Below, piece by piece: positions 23,432 through 34,541 of a DNA stretch of 64,000 nucleotides. Every line of letters starts with the position of its first letter. The stretch's first letter is position 1. Origin of the DNA: Nemertoderma westbladi (taxonomy: Eukaryota; Xenacoelomorpha; Nemertodermatida; Nemertodermatidae); contig JAUCBJ010002472.1 in the NCBI GenBank assembly GCA_032718475.1, forward strand, positions 29,121 to 93,120, in the 5' to 3' direction. The position numbers and the translations under genes were made by a program. The notes beneath the pieces are model-generated. The model was given only the letters and a program-made list of their open reading frames with translations. It was not told the origin of the DNA and did no database searches.

Positions 23432-23848
23432 CTAACTCTGTTTTGAGGCAGGAGACAAATTATAATCTCCCGTCTCGATACGTGTCTCCTCTAATAACAC
23501 GATATCTTGGACCGGTCGGTCCAAGGTGTGTAAACCATTAGTTTTACACTTTTTTGGGTGCGGACACTTGCACCTAATTTTCACAGTGACTGTGCGCACT
23601 ATGTTTTGCACGTCTGGGTGTGTGTGCAAGATCACTCCAGTCTCCCAATACTTTCTCTTGACAATCGGTTCGGTTATCAATACGTAATCTCCCCTTTGGA
23701 GACTCCGAACCGTTTTGTACCACTTTGTTCTGGTGGATATGGTGGGAAGATAGTATTCCCGCCAATATTCCCAGAATGTGTACGCCACAAATGTGAACGC
23801 TCTTACGACTATATAGGTCGGCACTAATGGGTTCTGATGCCGGCACAA
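23432..23848 (-). CDS. BEL/Pao pol C-terminal domain (frameshifted piece)
   Basis: Residues including FWEYWREYYLPT, TKWYK and GDYVLITE resemble the domain of unknown function that ends BEL/Pao integrases (DUF5641-like), with W and Y residues of the R..W..EYL core. It overlaps the end of the integrase frame in another phase, so a frameshift near 23830-23850 separates it from the rest. It ends in a stop at 23432. Confidence 0.75.
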   Translation of the reverse strand: MCRHQNPLVPTYIVVRAFTFVAYTFWEYWREYYLPTISTRTKWYKTVRSLQRGDYVLITEPIVKRKYWETGVILHTHPDVQNIVRTVTVKIRCKCPHPKKCKTNGLHTLDRPVQDIVLLEETRIETGDYNLSPASKQS

Positions 23849-24893
23849 GAAATGCTGGACTCTGCATTAGCAAATGATTCGGCGTTAATGCAACACCGTC
23901 TGGTAACATAGCTATCGGCCTCGAGTTTAGGGTATGCTCGATTTCAATGAAAGCTGTAACCAGTTCGTCGTCGGTAAGTTGTTTGTTCACAGGCAATGTT
24001 TTAGCAATGGCCTGCTTTACAGAGCGAACTAAACGCTCCCAACTTCCTCCTCTCCAAGGACTCTCTGGAGTATTAAATCTCCATTCTACTCTTTGCGGCA
24101 AAAGTGCTGCAGAAATTTCCTTATTCTGTGCTGCTTTATGAGCCGCGTTCAACTCGCTATTCCCTCCGACAAAGTTTGTACCCTTGTCAGAGTAGAACGC
24201 CTTTACTAGTCCTCTCCTGGCCATAAATCTCTTTAAGGCCAGGAGCAGAGATTTGGTCGACATGTCTGCCACACGCTCGATGTGTATGGCTCTACTAGCC
24301 ATGCATGTCAGTAGCAGGCCCCATCGCTTGTGGGTCAGCCGTCCACTCTTTGCTTCAATCGGACCAAAACAGTCCACCCCTGTGTTCGTAAAGGGTGGGT
24401 CATATGCCTGCACTCTCGCCTCCGGGAGTTCAGCCATCTCCTGTTCCAATACTCTGGCGTTCACCCTCTTGCAAACCAGACAGGCGTCGTACATGGTGCC
24501 TACTGCCCTGCTTGGCTGCAATAGAATGAATCGCTGTCTCGCTGCCGACAAACAGTGTAACTTTCCCGCGTGATGCAACCTCTTGTGTATATCCCATAGA
24601 ATCGCTCTTTGCAATTCTATTGGGTGACTAGGGATTATCACTGGGAACCGAAACTGTGAGTTTATGTCGACAGTCTGGATTCTCGATCTATGACAAATTA
24701 AACCCTTATGGATTAATGGACTCCATTTTCTAAGGGGTTTATAGAGAACTGGTCGTTGAGCCGATAATAGATGGAATTCTTTAGGGAAGGCACACATTTG
24801 ATAATGCTTCAAATGCTTTAATTCCGCTTGATCAATCTCATCCTCTGTCAGAGGTTGTTTCAATTTCCGAATTCGCTCACTATTGGTGCTCAA
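23574..24893 (-). CDS. BEL/Pao integrase (interrupted)
   Basis: This encodes the integrase that inserts the cDNA. The zinc-binding HHCC-type region is visible as LHHAGKLHC and YDACLVCKR (roughly residues 90-140). The D,D,E core shows as GVDCFGP, FYSDKGTNF and GGSWERLV. The first codon given is TTG, so the frame is not a natural start. It is in the same frame as the RT piece upstream and is separated from it only by the TAA at 25020-25022. The last 60 or so residues are out-of-frame translation after the frameshift near 23840. Confidence 0.85.
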   Translation of the reverse strand: MSTNSERIRKLKQPLTEDEIDQAELKHLKHYQMCAFPKEFHLLSAQRPVLYKPLRKWSPLIHKGLICHRSRIQTVDINSQFRFPVIIPSHPIELQRAILWDIHKRLHHAGKLHCLSAARQRFILLQPSRAVGTMYDACLVCKRVNARVLEQEMAELPEARVQAYDPPFTNTGVDCFGPIEAKSGRLTHKRWGLLLTCMASRAIHIERVADMSTKSLLLALKRFMARRGLVKAFYSDKGTNFVGGNSELNAAHKAAQNKEISAALLPQRVEWRFNTPESPWRGGSWERLVRSVKQAIAKTLPVNKQLTDDELVTAFIEIEHTLNSRPIAMLPDGVALTPNHLLMQSPAFLVPASEPISADLYSRKSVHICGVHILGILAGILSSHHIHQNKVVQNGSESPKGRLRIDNRTDCQEKVLGDWSDLAHTPRRAKHSAHSHCEN

Positions 24894-25019
24894 TGGTTCT
24901 CTCGAATGTTTCGAATATTTTAAACAAAGGTACGAAACGTATCGGCTTAACCACGCAGTTCTTTTACAAATTGTCAGCCAAGAGGCAGACGAATTTAGTA
25001 ATTTGTCATAAATACTGCA

Positions 25020-26837
25020 TTACTCTAATGCCAGCAACGGTTGTCCGCTAACCAATGGAAGTTTCGAATCCAAACCCGCAGGTTTGGAAACCAAAGGCTC
25101 CATTGTGTCGGTCATTTTCTGTCCGTCACTTACCAACTGTGACTGTCGTCTAGTCTGTAAGGGTGGTTTTACGTCGTAACTTACCCTTCCTGACCTAGTA
25201 GTCACGTAAGTCTGTTGGTCTGACAGGTCTCCAGGCCGCTCCAATGACTCTTCAGGCCGCTCCAATGACTCTTCAGGCCGCTCCAATGACTTAAGTTTGG
25301 CTTTAGACTTAGACTTAGAGACTTTCTCCACTTTGACTTCTGCATCTTCAGGCATCGGATTGGTCACTATCTTTAGTCGCTCCGGCCAATGTTCCTGTGT
25401 CCTCGTTAGAAAATCAGGTCCATGCAACCAAAACTCCTGCGACTCTTCCTGACAGAATTCCGCCGGCATTGCACCTCTCGAAGTTATGTCGGCCGGGTTC
25501 AACACTCCCGGACAATGTCTCCATTGTTCCTTCGTCGAAAAATCAACGATCTGAGCGCGTCTATTGGCCACAAATGTCTTCAGTGCAATATTGTCGGCCG
25601 CAATGTATACTAACACTAAGGATGCGTCCGTCCAATAGAATAAGGTCAATGTCGTGTCTAACTCCTCAGTTATCTGCTTACTTACCTCGACTGAAACCAC
25701 AGCCGCCTGTAACTCTGCACGAGGGACAGTCATGTATTTGACCGGCATTGTCTTTGATCTAGAAGTCACAAAAGCCGTCTCAAATTTGTCCTGACTTACC
25801 TCTCGGCGAAGGTAGGCTACCATACCAAAGCCGGTGTCACTTGCGTCACTAAATAGGTGGAGCTCTAAATCAGCTGGCAATACCAGCTGATTCGGAAAGT
25901 AGGAACGGGGTACATCTATATTTTTCAATAGATGTAACTCGGCTTCCCACTCCCTCCACTGCTTTGCATGTATAGGAGATATTGGTTCGTCCCACTCTAC
26001 GTCGGACAACCAAATTTTCCTCATGCACGCTCGTGCCTGTAATATTACCGGACTGATAAAGTTCATCGGGTCAAATAGTCTACTTAATGTCGATAAGCAA
26101 ATCCTCTTAGTCAAAACTTTGTCTGGGCTACTGGGCTCAAATCTAACTCTTACCTGGAACTTATCTGAGTTCGGGTTCCAAGCGAGTCCCAGTACTCGCG
26201 CCATGGGGATTGGTTCTACCCCCAATTCTATGTCTCCGCTCCCGCGATCTTTCACCGGGAACGACTCTAATAGGGCCTCCGAGTTCGTAGTGAACTTGGT
26301 CAGAGGAAAACCCCCTGTAGCCAAGCACTCTTGCAGGCCGTGAGCCACTTCTATGGCTTGTTCCGCCGTGTCCTTGGACACCAATCCGTCGTCCATATAG
26401 AAGTTTCTCAAGATGGACTCGATTACTTCTACTGGATACTTACCAATCTGGGCTGTTGCCGTTTTCTTTAGAACAAACAGCGTGCCATTTGGACTATCGC
26501 GGGCGCCAAATATCCTAACGTACATTTGGTATGTAACCACTGGGCCGGATAAGTCTTCATTCTCATACCAGAGAAAGCGAAGGCTATCCTGGTCTGCCTT
26601 ACAGGCTCTTACCTGGTGGAACATCGCCTCGATGTCACAAGTAAATGCGAATCGCCGCTGTCTAAAACGCAACAGTATTCCGATCAAATAGTTATTCAGG
26701 TTGGGACCATCCATCAACTCTGAATTCAGGGACATACCTCTATAGACTGCTGCGCAGTCGTTGACTACTCGGACTTTGTCTGGCTTGTCAGGGTGAGTCA
26801 CATAGTGGTGTGGAAGGTAATAAGTCTGGTCTGTCAC
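25020..26837 (-). CDS. BEL/Pao reverse transcriptase-RNase H (interrupted)
   Basis: A 605-residue frame carries the RT (VRVVNDCAA at about 22-30, catalytic Asp 68 in CDIEAMFHQV, YMDD at 147-150) and RNase H (FSDASDTGFG at about 329-338). The end is low complexity: a 7-residue unit SLERPEE is present three times at about 25230-25290 (21-bp repeats). The N-terminal part of the RT lies upstream in this frame between 26838 and about 26920, where it meets the gag-protease frame by a one-base phase change. The frame closes with an in-frame TAA before the integrase. Confidence 0.9.
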   Translation of the reverse strand: MTDQTYYLPHHYVTHPDKPDKVRVVNDCAAVYRGMSLNSELMDGPNLNNYLIGILLRFRQRRFAFTCDIEAMFHQVRACKADQDSLRFLWYENEDLSGPVVTYQMYVRIFGARDSPNGTLFVLKKTATAQIGKYPVEVIESILRNFYMDDGLVSKDTAEQAIEVAHGLQECLATGGFPLTKFTTNSEALLESFPVKDRGSGDIELGVEPIPMARVLGLAWNPNSDKFQVRVRFEPSSPDKVLTKRICLSTLSRLFDPMNFISPVILQARACMRKIWLSDVEWDEPISPIHAKQWREWEAELHLLKNIDVPRSYFPNQLVLPADLELHLFSDASDTGFGMVAYLRREVSQDKFETAFVTSRSKTMPVKYMTVPRAELQAAVVSVEVSKQITEELDTTLTLFYWTDASLVLVYIAADNIALKTFVANRRAQIVDFSTKEQWRHCPGVLNPADITSRGAMPAEFCQEESQEFWLHGPDFLTRTQEHWPERLKIVTNPMPEDAEVKVEKVSKSKSKAKLKSLERPEESLERPEESLERPGDLSDQQTYVTTRSGRVSYDVKPPLQTRRQSQLVSDGQKMTDTMEPLVSKPAGLDSKLPLVSGQPLLALE

Positions 26838-26910
26838 TAAGTCAGGGTCCTCTACCTTCCCAGCAAATCCCTTGGCGAAATAGTTGTTGATCTGGGCGCA
26901 ATACTTCTCC

Positions 26911-29459
26911 CTAATGTCCTGGATTCTTCAACAACCGAGCCCTTACTCCGTTTAATCTTTTCAAGGCTAAGTTGTAGTTGTTCTCCAACTTAGGTGGTTG
27001 TCGACGCCACAACATTCCAACTTCAAAATGTCCAGTCGGTAGTAGACGTATGGTGTCTTCCATCATCTCCAGCGACCGTTTCTCATCAGTAGACATGGCT
27101 AGGTCATATCCACCGGGTTCCATTGCGTCCCTATCCAGCCATTCGACGGTTCTGGCTCCTGTCTCGAGGTCCTGGCGTATCAATTCCTTCTGTAATTCCT
27201 CCTCACTGTATTGGAAAATGTCTAGGTCTCGATATTTAGCCACTTGACCCTCCACTATGTCTGTATAAGTCAAAACGTTAGTCAGATAAGTAGCGTGGGC
27301 CGCTGAACCAGACCCACGGGTCTGATAACAGTAGTCCTCGGGTTCACTATCTGTCCGGTCGTTGTGAAGTGGTTCCGACAACCTAACATTATCGGGAATC
27401 AACTCCTCGTCCGACTCGCTAAAGTCACTATAGTGGTCAATACAGGTTCTCCTAAACTCGTCTATGTCTGGTGGTTCTACTAACGGTGGTTGAGTTATAG
27501 GCTGTAATTCGTCGTATCTGTTCATTGGCTTGTCGCCACCTGTAAACTCATAAGACATGGGTACTCGTGTATACCAACCTAGTATGGTCCTATGGGCATG
27601 TGGTCCATTGACATGCGGCTCAGCTGGTCTCGTTTCCCATATTTGGTGTGCGATCAGCTGTTCTGCACCAATCAACATAGAAACATTCCTATAACCTACC
27701 TGGTGTCTGGGTATCCTGAGCTTGTCAAAATACTCCTGTGCTATGGGACTCATCGGCGGCACCTTACCTAACTGCCTGCCGAATCCCTTCATAGCTAGAC
27801 ACTTAAATCCGTCCAATGGCAAAGCTTTCCGTTCTTGTCGAGTATGTTGGTCTCTCGGAAGTAGGGAATCTAGTTCTACCGAAATTCTGTGTCCCTTGAG
27901 GTCTCCTACCCCGTGCATAGACTTCAACTCTATTTGGATCTCCTCGGCGTCCTGGAAGCTAGAAACAGCTCTCGCCACTTCCTCGTCGATATAAGATAAT
28001 GTGGACGCAGTGTCCAACATCACATATATTCGCTTCGATCCCTTATCGCCAGTGAGTTTCACCGGAATCACGCTAAATATTTCCGACGTGGCCGATGATA
28101 AATACGTCCGCGCGCTGGTCGATGAACTATCCGCGGTGAAACCTTGGCAGGTCACTTCTCTCGCGCTCGACTCGCCATCCTCGTCCGACGAACCTGGTTG
28201 GTAACCATCGTCCTGGATGCCAGTGTACGTATTCCTCCTTATCGATACGGGTTCTTTGCTCCCCTTCCTGTGAGGATTTCGCTGTAAGTAACGGTCCGTT
28301 GGGGTATGGAAATCCGCATGTAGCAACTTGTGATGTAGTCTGCCGCATTCCATGCATCCGTCCTTGCTGTTCGGGCACTGCCGCCGTACATGGCCTGGCG
28401 CAAGACATGCCCAACAGGTGTCCAACGTCCGCACTTGAACTCTTCTCTGTTCCGAATTTAATTCTTTGAACCGTCTGCAACTATCTAACTTATGGTCGTC
28501 AGATCTTACCTCCTTTAGTAAACAGTATTGGCAACCTACAAATCCATCCGGCAACTCCTGTTGCTTTAACCTAGGTCTATCTAACCGCTCACCTGACCAT
28601 ACTCGCGAGTCTGATCTAAAGGCTGGGGTACTCGAATTATATCTGTCTACTGAGTTAAATGTCACAGTGGTCCTGTCATCGTCAAAACTTACCATAGACT
28701 TACCGGTAACAGGTTTAGACTCCCTCATATTCTCTTCTGAGAAGTTTGATTTCATCTCTGCTACTGCGTCTGTGGCTATCATGTCATGAATATGCTGAAG
28801 TGTCAATACTTTACCTTGGCCCTCCAACTTATTCTCTAATTTACGCCATTTCTGTCGGTAACGCATGTTTAGACGTCTTATTACGCTCTTTAAAACTTCG
28901 GCGTGATCACCATGATGAGGTAGATTCACCGTCCTCAAGATGTCCAATGCGTTCGAAATAGCGTTCGCTAAGTTCAACAGCTCTAACGGAGTTGTAATCC
29001 TTCCGCCCTTACCCAAGTCTTCCACTATCGACTGCGCCATCTTGGTTTTATTCCCGTAGATGTCACTAAGCGTCTTCATCGCTAACTCGAATGCCCTTTC
29101 ATTGCCGACGAAGTTATCAGCAATGGCTCTAGGTTCTCGATGGAGCATCTGAAGCAAATAGTTGAACTTCTCGTTGGGAGTAAAGGTGCTGTTGGTTAGC
29201 TGCTCGTCGACATAGGTTTTGAAGGTCCTCCAATGCTTATGGTTGCCCATAAACTTCTGGGGTTGTTGCGTCGGCAGTCCTTGCCTAGCAGCAAACTTAC
29301 CTATGTCCCTAAGGGTTGCGTCGTTCCGGGTTAACAAATGGTTTAGTTCTGCAGGGTTATTAAGTCTGGTCCTTTCCCGGTGGTTCCAACTTACCTGCTC
29401 CGCGTCGGTCCTTCTTTCCTTATAGTTTCGGGACTTCTGACGTCTCATTTCTTCCTCTT
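26911..29459 (-). CDS. BEL/Pao gag and aspartic protease
   Basis: The likely natural start is a Met near 29459 (MRRQKSRNY); the open frame reads further upstream only because the adjoining minisatellite lacks stops. The gag part includes FMGNHKHWRTFKTYVDEQL, the BEL/Pao gag core. It is followed by a zinc knuckle CWACLAPGHVRRQC and a second Cys/His cluster CMECGRLHHKLLH (about 28330-28430). The aspartic protease active site reads MLDTASTLSYID (about 27975-28020), that is DTA instead of DTG or DSG. A DUF1758-like segment with LIGAEQ and TILGWY follows. The frame ends at 26911 just before RT sequence continues in another phase. Confidence 0.88.
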
Positions 29460-29460
29460 C

Positions 29461-32400
29461 ATATAACGAGATGGTTGTGTAAGGGGAATGGATGTCATTG
29501 TTAGTAAGCTGGAAGCTTTTATCTCGAGATTGTTGTGTAAGGGGAATGGATGACAGTGTTGGTAAGCTGGCAGCTTGTATATCGAGATGGTTGTGTAAGT
29601 GGAATGGATGACAGTGTTGGTAAGCTGGCATCTTGTATATCGAGATGGTTGTGTAAGGGGAATGGATGACAGTGTTGGTAAGCTGGCAGCTTGTATATCG
29701 AGATGGTTGTGTAAGTGGAATGGATGACAGTGTTGGTAAGCTGGCATCTTGTATATCGAGATGGTTGTGTAAGGGGAATGGATGACAGTGTTGGTAAGCT
29801 GGAAGCTTGTATATCGAGATGGTTGTGTAAGTGGAATGGATGACAGTGTTGGTAAGCTGGCATCTTGTATATCGAGATGGTTGTGTAAGGGGAATGGATG
29901 ACAGTGTTGGTAAGCTGGCAGCTTGTATATCGAGATGGTTGTGTAAGTGGAATGGATGACAGTGTTGGTAAGCTGGCATCTTGTATATCGAGATGGTTGT
30001 GTAAGGGGAATGGATGACAGTGTTGGTAAGCTGGAAGCTTTTATCTCGAGATGGTTTTATAAGGGGAATGGATGACAGTGTTGGTAAGCTGGCAGCTTGT
30101 ATTTCGATATGGTTGTGTAAGGGGAATGGATGACAGTGTTGGTAAGCTGGAAGCTTGTATATGGAGATGGTTGTGTAAGGAGAATGGATGAGATTGTTGG
30201 TAAGCTGGTAGATTTTATCTCGAGATGGTTTTATAAGGGGAATGGATGACAGTGTTGGTAAGCTGGCAGCTTGTATTTCGATATGGTTGTGTAAGGGGAA
30301 TGGATGACAGTGTTGGTAAGCTGGAAGCTTGTATATGGAGATGGTTGTGTAAGGAGAATGGATGAGATTGTTGGTAAGCTGGTAGATTTTATCTCGAGAT
30401 GGTTTTATAAGGGGAATGGATGACAGTGTTGGTAAGCTGGAACCTTGTATTTCGATATGGTTGTGTAAGGATAATGGATGACATTGTTGGTAAGCTGGAA
30501 GCTTTTAAATCGAGATGGTTGTGTAAGGAGAATGGATGACATTGTTGGTAAGGTGGTAGATTTTATCTCGAGATGGTTTTATAAGGGGAATGGATGACAG
30601 TGTTGGTAAGCTGGCAGCTTTTAAATCGAGATGGTTGTGTAAGGAGAATGGATGACATTGTTGGTAAGGTGGTAGATTTTATCTCGAGATGGTTTTATAA
30701 GGGGAATGGATGACAGTGTTGGTAAGCTGGCAGCTTTTAAATCGAGATGGTTGTGTAAGGTGAATGGATGAAAGTGTTGGTAAGCTGGCAGCTTGTATAT
30801 CGAGGTAGTTTTTGTAAGCGGAATGGATGACAGTGTTGGTAAGCTGGCAGCTTGTATATCGAGGTGGTTGTGTAAGGGGAATGGATGACAGTGTTAGTAA
30901 GCTGAAAGCTTGTATATCGAGGTGGTTGTGTAAAGGGGAATGGATGACATTGTTGGTAAGCTGGTAGATTTTATCTCGAGATGGTTTTATAAGGGGAATG
31001 GATGACAGTGTTGGTAAGCTGGCAGCTTGTATTTCGATATGGTTGTGTAAGGGGAATGGATGACAGTGTTGGTAAGCTGGAAGCTTGTATATGGAGATGG
31101 TTGTGTAAGGAGAATGGATGAGATTGTTGGTAAGCTGGTAGATTTTATCTCGAGATGGTTTTATAAGGGGAATGGATGACAGTGTTGGTAAGCTGGCAAC
31201 TTGTATTTCGAGATGGTTGTGTAAGGAGAATGGATGACATTGTTGGTAAGCTGGTAGATTTTATCTCGAGATGGTTGTGTAAGGGGAATGGATGACAGTG
31301 TTGGTAAGCTGGCAGCTTGTATATCGAGATGGTTGTGTAAGTGGAATGGATGACAGTGTTGGTAAGCTGGCAGCTTGTATATCGAGGTGGTTGTGTAAGG
31401 GGAATGGATGACAGTGTTAGTAAGCTGAAAGCTTGTATATCGAGGTGGTTGTGTAAAGGGGAATGGATGACATTGTTGGTAAGCTGGTAGATTTTATCTC
31501 GAGATGGTTTTATAAGGGGAATGGATGACAGTGTTGGTAAGCTGGCAGCTTGTATTTCGATATGGTTGTGTAAGGGGAATGGATGACAGTGTTGGTAAGC
31601 TGGAAGCTTGTATATTGAGATGGTTGTGTAAGGGGAATGGTTGACAGTGTTGGTAAGCTGGTAGATTTTATTTCGAGATGGTTTTATAAGGGGAATGGAT
31701 GACAGTGTTGGTAAGCTGGCAGCTTGTATATCGAGATGGTTGTGTGGGAATGGATGACATTGTTGGTAAGCTGGAAGCTTTTATCTCGAGATGGTTGTGT
31801 AAGGGGAATGGATGACAGTGTTGGTAAGCTGGCAGCTTGTATATCGAGATGGTTGTGTAAGTGGAATGGATGACAGTGTTGGTAAGCTGGCATCTTGTAT
31901 ATCGAGATGGTTGTGTAAGGGGAATGGATGACAGTGTTGGTAAGCTGGCAGCTTGTATATCGAGATGGTTGTGTAAGTGGAATGGATGACAGTGTCTGTA
32001 AGCTGGCATCTTGTATATCGAGATGGTTGTGTAAGGGGAATGGATGACAGTGTTGGTAAGCTGGAAGCTTGTATATGGAGATGGTTGTGTAAGGAGAATG
32101 GATGAGATTGTTGGTAGGCTGGTAGATTTTATCTCGAGATGGTTTTATAAGGGGAATGGATGACAGTGTTGGTAAGCTGGCAGCTTGTATTTCGATATGG
32201 TTGTGTAAGGGGAATGGATGACAGTGTTGGTAAGCTGGAAGCTTGTATATGGAGATGGTTGTGTAAGGAGAATGGATGAGATTGTTGGTAAGCTGGTAGA
32301 TTTTATCTCGAGATGGTTTTATAAGGGGAATGGATGACAGTGTTGGTAAGCTGGCAACTTGTATTTCGATATGGTTGTGTAAGGAGAATGGATGAGATTG

Positions 32401-33832
32401 TTGGTAAGCTGGTAGATTTTATCTCGAGATGGTTTTATAAGGGGAATGGATGACAGTGTTGGTAAGCTGGCAGCTTTTAAATCGAGATGGTTGTGTAAGG
32501 AGAATGGATGACATTGTTGGTAAGGTGGTAGATTTTATCTCGAGATGGTTTTATAAGGGGAATGGATGACAGTGTTGGTAAGCTGGCAGCTTTTAAATCG
32601 AGATGGTTGTGTAAGGTGAATGGATGAAAGTGTTGGTAAGCTGGCAGCTTGTATATCGAGGTAGTTTTTGTAAGCGGAATGGATGACAGTGTTGGTAAGC
32701 TGGCAGCTTGTATATCGAGGTGGTTGTGTAAGGGGAATGGATGACAGTGTTAGTAAGCTGAAAGCTTGTATATCGAGGTGGTTGTGTAAAGGGGAATGGA
32801 TGACATTGTTGGTAAGCTGGTAGATTTTATCTCGAGATGGTTTTATAAGGAGAATGGATGACATTGTTGGTAAGCTGGCAGCTTGTATATTGAGATGGTT
32901 GTGTAAGGAGATTGGATGACATTGTTGGTAAGCTGGTAGATTTTATCTCGAGATGGGTTTATAAGGGGAATGGATGACAGTGTTGGGATGCTGAAAGCTT
33001 GTATATTGAGATGGTTGTGTAAGGGGATTGGATGACAGTGTTAGTACGCTGAAAGCTTGTATATCGAGGTGGTTGTGTAAAGGGGAATGGATGACATTGT
33101 TGGTAAGTTGGTAGATTTTATCTCGAGATGGTTTTATAAGGGGAATGGATGACAGTGTTGGGATGCTGAAAGCTTGTATATTGAGATGGTTGTGTAAGGG
33201 GAATGGTTGACAGTGTTGGTAAGCTGGTAGATTTTATCTCGAGATGGTTTTATAAGGGGAATGGATGACAGTGTTGGTAAGCTGGAAGCTTGTATATCGA
33301 GGTGGTTGTGAAAGGGGAATGGATGACAGTGTTGGGAAGCTGGTAGATTTTATCTCGAGATGGTTTTATAAGGGGAATGGATGACAGTGTTGGTAAGCTG
33401 GACGCTTGTATATCGAGATGGTTGTATAAGGGGAATGGACTACAGTGTTGGTAAGCTGACAGCTTGTATATTGAGATGGTTGTGTAAGGGGATTGGATGA
33501 CATTGTTGGTAAGCTGGTAGATTTTATCTCGAGATGGTTTTATAAGGGGAATGGATGACAGTGTTGGGATGCTGAAAGCTTGTATATTGAGATGGTTGTG
33601 TAAGGGGAATGGATTACAGTGTTGGTAAGCTGGCAGCTTGTATATCGAGATGGTAGTGTAAGGAGAATGGATGACAGTGTTGGTAAGCTGGTAGATTTTA
33701 TCTCGAGATGGTTTTATAAGGGGAATGGATGACAGTGTTGGTAAGCTGGCAGCTTGTATATTGCGGTGGTTGTGTAAGGGTGTTGGATGACAATGTTGGT
33801 AAGCTGGAAGCTTGTATATCGAGATGGTGTGC
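29461..33832. repeat. 58-bp minisatellite, about 75 copies, with higher-order structure
   Basis: Each unit contains TCGAGATGGTTGTGTAAGGG, GAATGGATGACAGTGTTGG and TAAGCTGGCAGCTTGTAT. Successive units start 58 bp apart. In 29577-30030 units alternate (AAGGGG with AAGTGG, GGCAGC with GGCATC), giving a 116-bp period. From 30050 a three-unit (174-bp) pattern with variants TTATCTCGAGATGGTTTTAT, TTTCGATATGG and TATGGAGATGG dominates. Blocks repeat at long range: the rare AAGGTGAATGGATGAAAG unit occurs near 30758 and again near 32612. Because 58 is not a multiple of three, open frames on the minus strand show a 58-residue period; these are not genes. Confidence 0.97.
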
Positions 33833-34541
33833 GGCGGGGAATTGTTCCCACGGATTTCTGTTATACCTAAAACACGAACGGCAATCTATAAATGTAAACT
33901 ATTATATATTTATAACAAATATTTGTTACCGACAATATCCTAGAGGTAATTAATTATCATTGTTTGGATAGCTTTACTAAAACTACGAATTTCTTATTTA
34001 CTAATAAGCAGCACAAATTAATCTTACAGATTAACTGAAGCTCTTATAAGTAATGTGGGACAGATAGCATTGTATGTCGTTGCTTCCAAGGTTTACCCCA
34101 AAAAACGCACAGTGGTAGTAAATTATGTCGTCCAATGCTACCAAATAGGAATGATGATTGGGCCCACGGCCGGTTAGTTGGTGATGGAGTGTGGGACAGA
34201 ATAAAGGGATATAAACTAGGGGAGTAATATAAAGGAATGGAAGACGGGTATTTATCATTCCTATTTATCAATAAAAACATACAATTATTGTACATTTTGT
34301 TTCCAATTCCAACAATATGTCGTCGTAAAATTATTGACAATTTCTTTCAGTAAGATTCACAATAGCAAAATCTACCCGCAACATGAATAGAAATCATATA
34401 TTTTTACGTGGGATTATTTAAATTTTTATTCGGGAATTGATGGCGCCAAAGTACTGCTTGATTTTAATCATAATTTATTTCACCCACACAGTAGCGATAC
34501 AACAATACTTTGTTTGTAATATTTCATTTACATTAACACAG
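33833..34541. other. Intron/intergenic sequence before the transporter exon
   Basis: No exon or repeat was recognised. It ends in the acceptor CATTAACACAG at 34541. Confidence 0.5.

Larger units (their letters stand above)
23432..29460 (-). mobile_element. BEL/Pao LTR retrotransposon, defective coding region
   Basis: Reading on the minus strand, gag, aspartic protease, RT, RNase H, integrase and a C-terminal domain lie in the order typical of BEL/Pao (Bel-Pao group) elements. There is no envelope gene. Coding is interrupted three times: a frameshift between the gag-protease and RT frames near 26911-26925, an in-frame TAA at 25020-25022 between RNase H and integrase, and a frameshift near 23830-23850 inside the 3' end of integrase. 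No paired LTRs were identified. The upstream side is occupied by a large 58-bp minisatellite. Confidence 0.9.

Noticed and set aside
29445-33832. CRISPR-like array or repetitive protein gene
   Set aside because: Units are contiguous 58-bp tandem repeats without unique spacers, and the open frames are frame-cycling translations of the repeat. It is a minisatellite.
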